Assembly: GCF_014217785.1 (NCBI RefSeq)
Contig: NZ_CP048814.1
Location: 1,612,001 to 1,676,000 of the forward strand
Direction of reading: 5' to 3'
Source of the DNA: Rhodococcus triatomae
GTDB lineage: Bacteria > Actinomycetota > Actinomycetes > Mycobacteriales > Mycobacteriaceae
DNA: 64,000 bases
How positions within the stretch are numbered: the stretch's first letter is position 1; every line of letters begins with the position of its first letter. The notes beneath the pieces are model-generated. The model was not told the DNA's origin, made no database searches, and saw only the letters and a program-made list of their open reading frames with translations. Made by a program: the position numbers and the translations under genes. This document shows positions 26,361 through 35,307 of this stretch, piece by piece.

Positions 26361-27257
26361 GTGACCGACACACACCCTGGGACGCCCGGCATCCCGAGCA
26401 GAACCTCCGGCATCGTCCCGGCTGTCGAACTGTCCGGTGCACGTCTCGCCTTCGGCGACCGTGTGCTGTGGGACGGTCTCGACCTCGCCGTCCGGCCGGG
26501 CGAGTTCGTCGCCGTCCTCGGCCCCAACGGATCCGGAAAGACCTCTCTGCTGAAGGTCCTGCTCGGCCAGCTGGCGTTGAGCGACGGCGTGGCCCGCGTC
26601 GCCGGAGCTCCCGCCCGGGCAGCCAGTTCGCACGTCGGCTACATCCCCCAGCAGAAGTCGATGGATGCGGGACTGCCGCTCCGCGGACGCGATCTGGTCG
26701 GCCTCGGCGTCGACGGCCACAAGTGGGGTACGGGCCTGCGGTACCGAGCCCACCGTCGTGCCGTCGTCGACGACGCGATCGCCGAGGTCGGCGCCCAGGC
26801 CTTCGCCGACGCCCCGATCGGCTCGATGTCCGGCGGTGAACAGCAGCGGCTGCGGATCGCCCAGGCACTCGTCGGGGACCCCCGGGTACTGCTCTGTGAC
26901 GAGCCACTCCTGAGCCTGGACCTGGCGAACCAGCAACTCGTGTCCGGGCTGATCGACAAGCGGCGCCACACGCACGACACCGCCGTCCTGTTCGTCACCC
27001 ACGAGATCAATCCGATCCTGCCGATGGTCGACCGTGTCCTGTATCTCGTGGACGGCCAGTTCCGGATCGGCACGCCGAACGAGGTAATGACCTCGGAGGT
27101 GCTGTCCCAGCTCTACGGCACCGACGTCGAGGTGCTGCACGTGCGCGGCCGACTCGTGGTGGTCGGCACCGGGGATGCGATCGACGCACTCGGGAGCGCA
27201 GGCGGCCTGCGGCCCGGCGAGGGTGTGCACCACCATCACCACGGAGAACACCCATGA
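26361..27257 (+). CDS. Zinc-type ABC transporter ATPase (ZnuC-like)
   Basis: The GTG at 26361 gives 298 residues. Walker A is GPNGSGKTS, the signature is MSGGEQQRLRIA, Walker B is VLLCDEPLLSLD and the H-loop is VTHEIN. The C-terminus is histidine-rich (VHHHHHGEHP), a frequent trait of zinc and nickel transport proteins that may bind metal. The gene is 112 nt after the substrate-binding protein, with a short repeat between, and overlaps the permease gene by 4 nt. Confidence 0.9.
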   Translation: MTDTHPGTPGIPSRTSGIVPAVELSGARLAFGDRVLWDGLDLAVRPGEFVAVLGPNGSGKTSLLKVLLGQLALSDGVARVAGAPARAASSHVGYIPQQKSMDAGLPLRGRDLVGLGVDGHKWGTGLRYRAHRRAVVDDAIAEVGAQAFADAPIGSMSGGEQQRLRIAQALVGDPRVLLCDEPLLSLDLANQQLVSGLIDKRRHTHDTAVLFVTHEINPILPMVDRVLYLVDGQFRIGTPNEVMTSEVLSQLYGTDVEVLHVRGRLVVVGTGDAIDALGSAGGLRPGEGVHHHHHGEHP

Positions 27258-28141
27258 ACGGCAAGTTCGCCGACGCGATGTCGCGCATGTTCGACTTCCG
27301 CGAGACGTGGCACCTGCTCCAGTACGACTTCGTGCAGCAGGCGCTCGTCGCCGGCGCGGTGCTCGGGCTGCTCGCCGGGGTCATCGGCCCGATCATCGTC
27401 AGTCGCCAGATGTCGTTCGCCGTCCACGGCACCAGCGAACTGTCGCTGACCGGCGCGTCCGCGGCGCTGCTGCTGGGTATCAGCGTCGGAATGGGCGCGA
27501 TCGTCGGCTCGGTGGTCGCGGCGGTCCTCTTCGGGCTGCTGGGCACCAAGGCCAGGGACCGGGACTCGGTGATCGGTGTGATCATGGCGTTCGGGCTCGG
27601 CCTGTCGGTGCTGTTCATCTGGGCCTACGACGGCCGGACCGGGACGAGTTTCTCGCTGCTCATCGGCCAGATCGTCGCGCCGGGAAGCACCGGGCTGCAG
27701 TTGCTCGGCATCTGCGCGGTGGTCGTCCTCGCGGTGATGGCCTTCATCTACCGGCCGCTGCTGTTCGCGAGCACCGACCCGGAGGTGGCACTGGCCCGGG
27801 GTGTCCCGGTCCGGGGCCTGTCGATCGTCTTCGCCGTGCTCGTCGGGATCACCGCGGCGCTCGGCGTCCAGATCGTCGGAGCGCTGTTGGTGATGTCGCT
27901 GCTCATCACCCCTGCGGCCGCGGCCGCGTACCTGACGGCGAGCCCTCTCAAGGCGACTGTGCTGGCGGTCGTGTTCGCGGAGGTCGCCGCGGTCGGCGGC
28001 ATCCTGATCTCGCTGGCTCCCGGTGTTCCGGTGTCCAGTTTCGTGACGACGATCTCCTTCGTCATCTATCTGGTGTGCCGGCTGGCCGGCCGGTCCCGGC
28101 GGGACACCAGGGGGCGGGTCGTCGCCGACATCTCACCCTGA
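27254..28141 (+). CDS. Zinc-type ABC transporter permease (ZnuB-like)
   Basis: The 295-residue protein has eight or more membrane helices and ABC-3 family features: VIGPIIVSRQMSFAVHGTSELSLTGAS near the N-terminus, and ALGVQIVGALLVMSLLITPAAAAAYLT, the segment that meets the ATPase. It starts by ATGA overlap with the ATPase gene. With the two preceding genes it completes a Zn2+ importer. Manganese import is a less likely alternative. Confidence 0.9.
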   Translation: MNGKFADAMSRMFDFRETWHLLQYDFVQQALVAGAVLGLLAGVIGPIIVSRQMSFAVHGTSELSLTGASAALLLGISVGMGAIVGSVVAAVLFGLLGTKARDRDSVIGVIMAFGLGLSVLFIWAYDGRTGTSFSLLIGQIVAPGSTGLQLLGICAVVVLAVMAFIYRPLLFASTDPEVALARGVPVRGLSIVFAVLVGITAALGVQIVGALLVMSLLITPAAAAAYLTASPLKATVLAVVFAEVAAVGGILISLAPGVPVSSFVTTISFVIYLVCRLAGRSRRDTRGRVVADISP

Positions 28142-28190
28142 GGCAGCCGCCGACATCTCACCCTGAGGCGGGCAGCCGCCGACGTTTCAT
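28122..28190 (+). repeat. ~25-bp tandem repeat duplicating the 3' end of the permease gene
   Basis: GCCGACATCTCACCCTGAGG, which encodes the last residues and TGA of the permease, occurs at 28122-28143 and again at about 28149-28167, followed by a decayed third copy to about 28190. The copies lie in the spacer before the secreted-protein gene. As at 26242, the repeat includes the stop codon. Confidence 0.8.
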
Positions 28191-28259
28191 CCCGACTCGA
28201 GCGGGTAGCCCACGGGTCCGGACGGGAACTTCCCGACCGGAACGACGAAGGGATGACAC

Positions 28260-28670
28260 ATGCGCCGATTGACGCCTGCGATCACCTCCGGAATCACCGT
28301 TGCCGGACTCGCCGCCGGGGCCTGGGCACTGGGTGGCGGCGTAGCCGCAGCAGATCCTGTACCACCGGGCACGTACGACGGCAGCACGGACGTGCCCGGC
28401 GGCGAGCTGATCTGGGAAGGGAAGACCTTCGGGGAGGGCACGGTCAGCAACAACTTCGTGTTCGGCTTCAACGGACTCCCCGGAACCACCACGTACGAGG
28501 ACGGCGAGACGATCATCGACTACACGCCGTCCGGGCTCGGGTTCCTCCAGGACCGGATCACCGAGGGGCCGGACGGGGTCTACAACGGCACCGTGTACGT
28601 GTACGACCGGCAGGTGGCCGAGTTCGGGCTGACACCGGTCGAGACCGACCCCGCGGAGACGATCGATTGA
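28260..28670 (+). CDS. Small secreted protein of unknown function
   Basis: The 136-residue product has a clear Sec signal peptide ([11 protein letters not shown], a hydrophobic core, and a cleavage site near AAADP at about residue 31). The mature domain of about 105 residues is rich in glycine and beta-branched residues ([36 protein letters not shown]) and has no cysteines; it looks like a small beta-sheet protein. No family is recognised. It stands alone between the zinc importer and pxpA. A GAAGGGA ribosome site precedes the ATG. Confidence 0.75.
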   Translation: MRRLTPAITSGITVAGLAAGAWALGGGVAAADPVPPGTYDGSTDVPGGELIWEGKTFGEGTVSNNFVFGFNGLPGTTTYEDGETIIDYTPSGLGFLQDRITEGPDGVYNGTVYVYDRQVAEFGLTPVETDPAETID

Positions 28671-28715
28671 TTCGTCGCTCATCGCTCCGACCACGTCCGA
28701 ACTCTCGCCGAGGCC

Positions 28716-28721
28716 TAAAAT
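28716..28721 (+). promoter_or_regulatory. -10 box TAAAAT for a leaderless pxpA transcript
   Basis: TAAAAT ends 7 nt before the GTG of pxpA at 28729, and no ribosome site lies between, so the mRNA probably starts at the initiation codon. Confidence 0.65.
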
Positions 28722-28728
28722 CGGTGGT

Positions 28729-29487
28729 GTGACGACCATCGATCTGAACAGCGACCTCGGCGAGAGCTTCGGGCAGTGGCGCCTCGGCGACGACGACGCC
28801 ATGTTGAAGGTCGTCACCAGTGCGAACGTCGCCTGCGGGTTCCATGCGGGCGACCCGCAGACCCTGCTTCTCACCTGCGTGCGAGCCACCGATCAGTCGG
28901 TACGGATCGGCGCCCAGGTCGGCTACCACGACCTGGCCGGGTTCGGCCGGCGCTTCATCGACGTCGAGCCCGCCGACCTCACGGCCGACATCATCTACCA
29001 GATCGGCGCCCTCGACGGCCTCGCGAAGTCGACCCGGGCCCGCGTCGCCTACGTCAAACCGCACGGCGCCCTCTACAACGCCATCGTCCACCACACCGAC
29101 CAGGCCCGGGCGGTGGTGACCGCGGTACGCGCCTACGACGACTCGTTGCCCGTACTGGGACTACCCGGATCGGAGTTCCTGCGCGAGGCGGAGAAGGTCG
29201 GTCTACGCACCGTCACCGAAGCGTTCGCGGACCGCGCGTACACGCCGGAGGGCACACTCGTGCCCCGCTCCCACCCGGGCGCGGTGCTGCACGATCCGCA
29301 GGAGGTGGCCGCGCGCGTCCGGCGAATGGTGGTGGACGGCGTGGTGGAGGCCGTCGACGGATCGTTGCTCCCGATCACCGCCGAGTCCGTCTGCGTCCAC
29401 GGCGACACACCCGCCGCCGTCGAGATGGCCTCGCAGATCTGGACGGTCCTGGACGCCGAGGGAATCACCGTGGAGCCCTTCGCGTGA
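28729..29487 (+). CDS. pxpA: 5-oxoprolinase subunit A (LamB/YcsF family)
   Basis: The 252-residue protein begins [14 protein letters not shown] and continues [13 protein letters not shown], the hallmark of the LamB/YcsF family, now known as PxpA. With PxpB and PxpC it opens the 5-oxoproline ring with ATP to give glutamate, which removes a damage product of glutamine. Histidines in CGFHAGDP and KPHGALYN are likely active-site residues. Its stop overlaps pxpB as GTGA. Confidence 0.93.
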   Translation: MTTIDLNSDLGESFGQWRLGDDDAMLKVVTSANVACGFHAGDPQTLLLTCVRATDQSVRIGAQVGYHDLAGFGRRFIDVEPADLTADIIYQIGALDGLAKSTRARVAYVKPHGALYNAIVHHTDQARAVVTAVRAYDDSLPVLGLPGSEFLREAEKVGLRTVTEAFADRAYTPEGTLVPRSHPGAVLHDPQEVAARVRRMVVDGVVEAVDGSLLPITAESVCVHGDTPAAVEMASQIWTVLDAEGITVEPFA

Positions 29488-30098
29488 TCCGTCTCCGGGA
29501 CGTCGGACGATCCGCGATACTCGCCGAGTTCGAGGATCTCGACACCGTGCTCGGCTACTTCCGGGCGCTGGACGCCGACCCGGTGCGCGGCGTTCAGGAA
29601 ATCGTCCCGGCGTCGCGGACCCTCCTCGTCCGCTACGACCCCGCACAGGTCACCCGGGACTCGGTCGGTGAGTGGATCACCGGCGCCACCGCCCTGCCGC
29701 CGCCGGACCCGGGCGAGGCCGAGGAAGTGCAGCTCGCCGTCCGCTACGACGGCCCCGACCTCGCCGACGTCGCCGAACACACCGGATTGTCCGTGGACGA
29801 GGTGGTACGAGCGCACACCGGAACGCCGTGGATCGTCGCCTTCGCCGGTTTCGCGCCAGGCTTCGGCTACCTCGTCGACGGCGATCCCCGACTGCGGGTG
29901 CCCCGACGCGCCGAACCACGCACCGCCGTCCCGGCCGGCGCCGTCGCGGTGGCCGGCGAGTTCTCCGGCGTGTACCCGCGTTCGTCGCCGGGAGGATGGC
30001 AGCTGATCGGCACCACGGACACGGTCGTGTGGGATCCCGAGGGCACTCCGCCTGCCCTGTTGCGGCCCGGGGTGCGGGTGCGGTTCACCGCGATGTGA
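29484..30098 (+). CDS. pxpB: 5-oxoprolinase subunit B
   Basis: The GTG overlaps the pxpA stop by 4 nt; 204 residues. It has the KipI/PxpB pattern: [16 protein letters not shown] at the start, [17 protein letters not shown] in the middle and GSVAVAG-like [23 protein letters not shown] before the end. The subunit pairs with PxpC in the ATP-using half of the reaction. In Bacillus the homologue KipI was first described as a kinase inhibitor, but the operon with pxpA and pxpC supports the enzyme role. Confidence 0.93.
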   Translation: MIRLRDVGRSAILAEFEDLDTVLGYFRALDADPVRGVQEIVPASRTLLVRYDPAQVTRDSVGEWITGATALPPPDPGEAEEVQLAVRYDGPDLADVAEHTGLSVDEVVRAHTGTPWIVAFAGFAPGFGYLVDGDPRLRVPRRAEPRTAVPAGAVAVAGEFSGVYPRSSPGGWQLIGTTDTVVWDPEGTPPALLRPGVRVRFTAM

Positions 30099-30151
30099 GC
30101 TGTGAGTCGCCCGGTCGTGGCGCACAATTGAGCGTGACAGAGGAGAAGCAC

Positions 30152-31033
30152 ATGCCGTGGCTCGAAGTGGTGCGACCGGGAATCCGGACGACGGTGCAGG
30201 ATCGTGGCCGACCCGGATTCGCGGCCGTCGGTGTGGGCCGGTCCGGTGCAGCGGACCTGGCGGCTCACGACGCCGCCAACCGCCTGGTCGGCAACCGCTC
30301 CGGCGCCGCGACCCTCGAGATCACCGTGGGCGGACTGGCCGTACGCACCGTCGGTCCGGTCTCGGTGGCCGTCACGGGTGCCCGAGTGCCGTTGACCGTC
30401 AACGGGTCCGACCGCCCCGACCATGCCCTGCTCCACCTGGCGGGTGGTGACCTGATCGAGGTCGGCCACGCAGTCACCGGCATGCGCAGCTATCTGGCGG
30501 TCCGAGGCGGACTGGACGTGCCGCCGGTGATGGGGAGCCGCTCCACCGACACCCTGTCCGGAGTGGGGCCCGCCCCGCTCACCGAGGGCGACCGGCTGCT
30601 GGTCGGCGCCGACGTCGGCGCATGGCCCGCCGAGGAGATCATTCCGCCGCCACCGGCCGTCGCCGGACCGACCGTGGTCCGGGTCGACCTCGGCCCGCGG
30701 GACGACTGGTTCACCCCGGCCTCGATCCGAGCGCTCTTCGAGCACGAGTGGACCGTCACCCCCGAATCGAACCGGGTGGGCGTGCGGCTCCACGGACCCG
30801 GCCCCCTGCATCGTGCCCGCCGCGGAGAACTACCCAGCGAGGCGATGGTCGCGGGCGCGCTCCAGGTGCCGTCCGGCGGGGCGCCCATTCTGTTCCTCGC
30901 CGACCACCCGGTCACCGGCGGCTATCCGGTGATCGCCGTCGTCGACGAGGAGGATCTGTCCGCCGCAGCGCAGGCGCGTCCCGGTGACCGGCTCCGCTTC
31001 CGCGCCCGTCCCGGCGCGAATCCACACCCCTGA
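30152..31033 (+). CDS. pxpC: 5-oxoprolinase subunit C (biotin-dependent carboxyltransferase-like)
   Basis: The ATG at 30152 has an AGGAG site 6 nt upstream and gives 293 residues (MPWLEVVRPGIRTTVQDRGR). An in-frame GTG at 30134 is an alternative. Characteristic segments are GRPGFAAVGVGRSGAADL, the late ESNRVGVRLHGPGPLHR and VPSGGAPILFLADHPVTGGYPVIA. It completes the PxpABC complex. The 53-nt gap to pxpB is larger than elsewhere in the operon and has a CACAAT sequence at 30123 that could be a weak internal promoter. Confidence 0.92.
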   Translation: MPWLEVVRPGIRTTVQDRGRPGFAAVGVGRSGAADLAAHDAANRLVGNRSGAATLEITVGGLAVRTVGPVSVAVTGARVPLTVNGSDRPDHALLHLAGGDLIEVGHAVTGMRSYLAVRGGLDVPPVMGSRSTDTLSGVGPAPLTEGDRLLVGADVGAWPAEEIIPPPPAVAGPTVVRVDLGPRDDWFTPASIRALFEHEWTVTPESNRVGVRLHGPGPLHRARRGELPSEAMVAGALQVPSGGAPILFLADHPVTGGYPVIAVVDEEDLSAAAQARPGDRLRFRARPGANPHP

Positions 31034-31051
31034 CCGGGTGGCTCCGGGAAG

Positions 31052-33358
31052 ATGGCGGACATGGACGCCCACGACGCGAATCGAGACGATCCGGCGCGCG
31101 CAGCCCTGACCGGACTGACACCCGCCGAGAAGGTGTCGCTGACCACCGGCGAGAAGTTCTGGCACACGAAGGGCATCGCCCGTGCCGGCATCCCTTCGGT
31201 GATGCTGACCGACGGCCCGCACGGGCTCCGCAAGCAGAACGAGGACGGCGAGGGTCTCGGCTTCGGCGACAGCGTGGCGGCCACCTGCTTTCCGCCCGCG
31301 GTGGCCCTCGGCTGCTCGTTCGACCCGGACCTGATCGAGCAGGTCGGTCGTGCCGTCGCGGACGAAGCCCTCGCCGAGTCCGTCGGCGTCGTCCTCGGGC
31401 CGGGAATCAACATCAAGCGGTCACCGTTGTGCGGCCGCAACTTCGAGTACTACTCGGAGGACCCGTACGTCAGCGGAGTCGCCGGGGCCGCCCTCGTGCG
31501 CGGCCTGCAGAGCCGGGGCGTGGGGGCCTCGCTCAAGCACTTCGCGGCCAACAACCAGGAACACGACCGGCTCCGAGTCAGTGCCGACATCGACCCGCGT
31601 CCGCTGCGGGAGATCTATCTGCGGGCGTTCGAGCACGTCGTCACCACCGAACAGCCGTGGACGGTGATGGCCTCCTACAACCGGATCAACGGCGTGTACT
31701 CCACCGAGAACGCCTGGCTGCTCGATGCCGTCCTCCGGCGCGAATGGGGTTTCGAGGGCCTCGTCGTCTCGGACTGGTTCGCCGTCCACGACCGCGTCGC
31801 CGGGATCGCCGCGGGCCTGGATCTCGAGATGCCGTCGAGTGGCGGCGTGGGCGAGGAGCGGGTGCTGCGCGCACTGGCGGAGGGTCACCTCGACGACGAC
31901 GTCGTGGAGGAGGCCGCGGCCCGGGTGGTCACCCTCGCCCGCCGCGCCGCCGCGAACGCCGATCCGACGGCCACCGCCGATCACGAGGCTCATCACGCCC
32001 TCGCCCGCGACGTCGCCGCGCGCTGCGTGGTGCTGTTGAAGAACGACGACAGCCTCCTGCCGCTGGACCGTGACGCCTCGGTCGCGGTGATCGGCGAGTT
32101 CGCCAGGACGCCGCGCTATCAGGGTGCCGGCAGCTCCCGGATCCACCCCACGCGGCTGGACAACGCGCTCGACGAGATGCGCGCACTCGCGGGAGAGGAA
32201 CGGGTGCGGTTCGCTCCCGGCTTCACTCTCGACCGGGAGGCGGTCGACGACGGCGCTGCGGCGACGCTGCTCGCCGACGCCGTGGACGTGGCCGCGGCAG
32301 CGGACGTCGCGGTCGTGTTCCTCGGGCTGCCCGCCGATGCCGAATCCGAGGGCTTCGACCGGACGCACCTGCACCTGCCCGACGCTCAACTCACCGTGCT
32401 CGACGCCGTGTTCGCCGCCAATCACCGCACCGTCGTCGTGCTCTCCCACGGTGGCGTGGTCGAGTTGACACCCTTCGGGTCCGCCGTGCCGGCGATCGTC
32501 GAGGCGTGGCTGCTCGGCCAGGCGGGCGGTGGTGCGATCGCCGACGTCCTCTACGGCGACGTCGCGCCGTGCGGGCGGCTCACGGAGACGATCCCCCGGC
32601 GACTCGAGGACACCCCGGCCTACCTGGACTTCCCCGGCGACAGTGCACACGTGCGGTACGGGGAAGGGCTGTTCGTCGGCTACCGCTGGTACGACGCGCG
32701 GGAGCAGGACGTGGAGTACCCGTTCGGGCACGGTCTCACCTACACGACGTTCGACTACACCGACCTCGAGGTGACCGTCACCGAGACAGGGCTCGACGTC
32801 GGGGTGACGGTGTCGAATACCGGGCCGCGGGCCGGACGGGCCGTCGTCCAGGTGTATACCGGCCTCGCCCGCTCCGCGGTGGCCCGGCCGCCCCGCGAGC
32901 TGAAGGGCTTCGCCGGTGTCGAACTCGAGGCCGGTCAGTCGCGGCGGGTGACGGTCGAGGTGTCACGAAAGGACCTGGCGTACTGGGACATCCGGAGCGG
33001 GGGCTGGGTGGTCGAGAGCGGGACCTACACCGTCGAGGTCGGCGAATCGAGCCGGGACATCCGCGATCGCGCGCAGGTGCAGGTCATCGGCGAGGAGCCG
33101 ATCGTGCCTGCCACCGAGGAGTCCACGCTCGGCGAACTGATGCACATTCCCGAGGTGCGCGAGGTGGTGCTGAAGTTCGCCGAACAGGCGATCGGCGCCG
33201 ACGCCGCGGGGCACCTGGAACAGGACAGGGGCACCCTCGAGATGCTCGGCTCACTCCCGGTCGGGAGACTGCCCGCCATCCCGGGAATCGGCTTCGACGC
33301 CGCCGCAGTGCGCCAGTTGATCGAACTGGCCAACAGGTCGCGGAGCGGCGCGTCCTAG
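31052..33358 (+). CDS. Glycoside hydrolase family 3 beta-glucosidase-like enzyme
   Basis: The 768-residue protein has the GH3 layout: an N-terminal TIM barrel with LTDGPHGLR, the KHFAANNQE motif (His163) and the nucleophile in VVSDWF (Asp241); a middle alpha/beta sandwich; and a C-terminal fibronectin-III-like domain (TVSNTGPRAGRAVVQVY). No signal peptide is seen, so it should act on imported oligosaccharides in the cytoplasm. The roughly 90 residues after the FnIII domain (EESTLGELMHIPEVREVV) are also found in some actinobacterial GH3 enzymes. An ATG at 31061 is a possible later start. The TAG stop borders a decayed rlmB fragment. Confidence 0.9.
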   Translation: MADMDAHDANRDDPARAALTGLTPAEKVSLTTGEKFWHTKGIARAGIPSVMLTDGPHGLRKQNEDGEGLGFGDSVAATCFPPAVALGCSFDPDLIEQVGRAVADEALAESVGVVLGPGINIKRSPLCGRNFEYYSEDPYVSGVAGAALVRGLQSRGVGASLKHFAANNQEHDRLRVSADIDPRPLREIYLRAFEHVVTTEQPWTVMASYNRINGVYSTENAWLLDAVLRREWGFEGLVVSDWFAVHDRVAGIAAGLDLEMPSSGGVGEERVLRALAEGHLDDDVVEEAAARVVTLARRAAANADPTATADHEAHHALARDVAARCVVLLKNDDSLLPLDRDASVAVIGEFARTPRYQGAGSSRIHPTRLDNALDEMRALAGEERVRFAPGFTLDREAVDDGAAATLLADAVDVAAAADVAVVFLGLPADAESEGFDRTHLHLPDAQLTVLDAVFAANHRTVVVLSHGGVVELTPFGSAVPAIVEAWLLGQAGGGAIADVLYGDVAPCGRLTETIPRRLEDTPAYLDFPGDSAHVRYGEGLFVGYRWYDAREQDVEYPFGHGLTYTTFDYTDLEVTVTETGLDVGVTVSNTGPRAGRAVVQVYTGLARSAVARPPRELKGFAGVELEAGQSRRVTVEVSRKDLAYWDIRSGGWVVESGTYTVEVGESSRDIRDRAQVQVIGEEPIVPATEESTLGELMHIPEVREVVLKFAEQAIGADAAGHLEQDRGTLEMLGSLPVGRLPAIPGIGFDAAAVRQLIELANRSRSGAS

Positions 33359-33401
33359 CGGCGGCTGCGCGTGAGGGAGGCGTTCAGCGACTCCACCGGA
33401 T
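33355..33401 (-). pseudogene. Decayed copy of the rlmB 3' end
   Basis: On the - strand this stretch reads PVESLNAS followed by LTRSRR and a TAG stop. The true rlmB at 40383 ends [23 protein letters not shown]. The left part (GGAGGCGTTCAGCGA plus TCCACCGG) and the right part (GCGGCGGCTGCGCG) match rlmB nearly exactly, with about 27 bp lost between them. It marks the boundary of the toxin cassette opposite to the real rlmB. Confidence 0.75.
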
Positions 33402-33435
33402 GGATACACCCCCACAGCCCGGCGCCCTGGTACGA

Positions 33436-33857
33436 CTACGGACGGTGGAGAATGCTGCGCTGCCCCCACGGCTCATCGCTGGGAATGTCCCGAGGTGTGG
33501 CCGGCCGGACGGTTTCGGAACACTCCTCATCAGAAACTCCCAGAATCTCCAGAACATCGATTCCTTCCTGGGCAATTGGGTCGGAACTCAAGTGCTTTCG
33601 TAGTTCTGCCGCACCCTCCGCACGAGCGGATCGTATGGTCGACATCAAAGTACGAGCAAGGACATCGGGACTCGAAGACATAGCCGCACGACTGATATGA
33701 AGCGACTCGAGTTCTCCCGCAGCATCAACGACCACCTCCACGAATCCGTCAGGGCTTCGTGAGCACCCCTTGATAGATCCGATTACTTGACGTGTCCGTT
33801 CGGCCGTGGCTTGGATCTGAGCGAGTTTCTCGGCATTTTCATGCATCCATTGGTCAG
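33436..33857 (-). pseudogene. YbaB/EbfC-family protein gene, 5' end displaced by IS256-type insertion
   Basis: The remaining frame from ATG 33846 encodes 136 residues (MHENAEKLAQIQATAERTRQV...). The first half resembles YbaB/EbfC nucleoid-associated proteins, a version often found next to WXG100 and polymorphic-toxin genes in Nocardia and Rhodococcus. The original first codons lie beyond the element at 35269-35298. Joining the two across the 8-bp duplication restores 147 residues starting MPRYPTDADQWMHENAEK. The truncated protein may still be made from the internal ATG. Its tail shares TVRPATP with the toxin C-terminus, which may be a common signal or chance. Confidence 0.8.
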
Positions 33858-35268
33858 GGTTGCGTCCATGACGATGGTGTAAGAGCCGGATCAGGACGTC
33901 ACCGGCGTGTCGTAGCCGGAAAGTAGGCGGTCATCGCGTGATTCTTCGAGAGAGCTACCAACTCGACTCGACGAAAGAGCACGCGATGACCACTGCCCAC
34001 GATATCGACCTGGACCAGTTCCTGACCGATCGCCTCACCGACGCCAGCCCCGACCTGCTGCGCAGCCTGCTGTCCACGTTCATCGACGCGCTGATGGGCG
34101 CCGAGGCCGACAGCCTGTGCGGCGCCGGTTTTGGTGAACGCTCCGAGGACCGCACCAACAGCCGGAACGGTTACCGCCACCGGGACTTCGACACCCGCGC
34201 CGGAACCCTCGACATCGCGATCCCCAAGCTGCGTCAGGGCTCGTACTTTCCTGATTGGTTACTGCAGCGCCGCAAGCGTGCCGAGCGGGCCCTGACGTCG
34301 GTGGTGGCCACCTGCTACCTGCTCGGGGTCTCGACCCGACGGATGGAGAAACTCGTCGACTCGCTCGGCATCACCAGCCTGTCGAAATCCCAGGTGTCGG
34401 TGATGGCGAAGGACCTCGACACCCAGGTGGAGGCGTTCCGCAGCCGCCCGCTCGACGCCGGCCCGTACACGTTCGTCGCCGCCGACGCCCTCGTCCTGAA
34501 GGTCCGCGAGAACGGCCGGGTGGTGAACGTGCACGCCCTGGTCGCGGTCGGAGTGAACGCCGAGGGTTACCGCGAGATCCTGGGAATCGAGGTGACCTCC
34601 GCCGAGGACGGGGCCGGTTGGTTGGCTTTCTTCCGGTCGCTGGTCGCCCGCGGCCTGTCCGGAGTGCGGTTGGTGACCTCCGACGCCCACGCCGGCCTCG
34701 TGTCGGCGATCGGCGCCACCCTGCCCGGGGCCGCTTGGCAGAGGTGCCGGACGCATTATTCGACCAATCTCATGTCCCAGACACCGAAGAACTCGTGGCC
34801 CTGGGTGCGTGCGCTCCTGCACTCCGTCTACGACCAGCCGGACGCCGATTCTGTTCATGCTCAATATGATCGGGTGATCGACGCCTTGTCGGAGAAGCTC
34901 CCAACGGTAGCCGATCATCTCGACTCCGCGCGGGCAGACCTCCTCGCCTTCACGGCCTTCCCGAAGCAGATCTGGCGGCAGATCTGGTCGAACAATCCTC
35001 AGGAACGGCTCAACAAGGAGATCCGGCGCAGAACCGACGTGGTCGGGATCTTCCCCGATCGCACCGCCCTGATTCGGCTCGTCGGCGCGGTACTCGCCGA
35101 GCAGCATGACGAGTGGATCGAAGGCCGCCGCTACCTCGGCCTCGACGTGCTGACTCGGTCCCGCGGCACCCACGAACCTACCGAGGAGGTGACGCCGGCG
35201 GCTCTGACCGCATAACCCCACGAGGAGTCACGCGACGACCGTCGTACACCACGCCCTGGGACTTGACC
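33858..35268 (+). mobile_element. IS256-family insertion sequence, 1411 bp, complete
   Basis: Imperfect 24-bp terminal inverted repeats lie at 33858-33881 and 35245-35268 (15 of 24 match, including GGT at the tip and TGGTGTA on the inner side). The 8-bp direct repeat TTGGTCAG flanks it at 33850-33857 and 35269-35276, as expected for IS256-type transposition. It carries one intact transposase gene and splits the YbaB-like gene after codon 10. Confidence 0.9.
33986..35215 (+). CDS. IS256-family transposase
   Basis: The ATG at 33986 (MTTAHDIDLDQFLTDRL) is preferred over 33938 because mutator-type transposases start like this; 409 residues. DDE residues are visible in VAADALVLKV (Asp), LVTSDAHAGL (Asp) and NNPQERLNKEIRRRT (Glu), with the family motif CRTHYSTNLM between them. 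The frame is intact, so the element may be active. It cuts and joins the ends at 33858 and 35268. Confidence 0.95.
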   Translation: MTTAHDIDLDQFLTDRLTDASPDLLRSLLSTFIDALMGAEADSLCGAGFGERSEDRTNSRNGYRHRDFDTRAGTLDIAIPKLRQGSYFPDWLLQRRKRAERALTSVVATCYLLGVSTRRMEKLVDSLGITSLSKSQVSVMAKDLDTQVEAFRSRPLDAGPYTFVAADALVLKVRENGRVVNVHALVAVGVNAEGYREILGIEVTSAEDGAGWLAFFRSLVARGLSGVRLVTSDAHAGLVSAIGATLPGAAWQRCRTHYSTNLMSQTPKNSWPWVRALLHSVYDQPDADSVHAQYDRVIDALSEKLPTVADHLDSARADLLAFTAFPKQIWRQIWSNNPQERLNKEIRRRTDVVGIFPDRTALIRLVGAVLAEQHDEWIEGRRYLGLDVLTRSRGTHEPTEEVTPAALTA

Positions 35269-35298
35269 TTGGTCAGCATCGGTTGGATAGCGAGGCAT
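35269..35298 (-). pseudogene. 5' fragment of the YbaB-like gene
   Basis: The - strand reads ATG CCT CGC TAT CCA ACC GAT GCT GAC CAA (MPRYPTDADQ) and then runs into the IS256-type element. An AAGGA ribosome site overlaps the stop codon of the immunity gene 9 nt upstream. It joins in frame to TGG ATG CAT at 33849. Confidence 0.8.
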
Positions 35299-35307
35299 GC
35301 GTTGTCC

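Noticed and set aside
30123..30136. Leaderless GTG start for pxpC at 30134
   Set aside because: The -10-like CACAAT is only 5 nt from the GTG, while ATG 30152 has a well-placed AGGAG site; kept only as a possibility in the pxpC entry.
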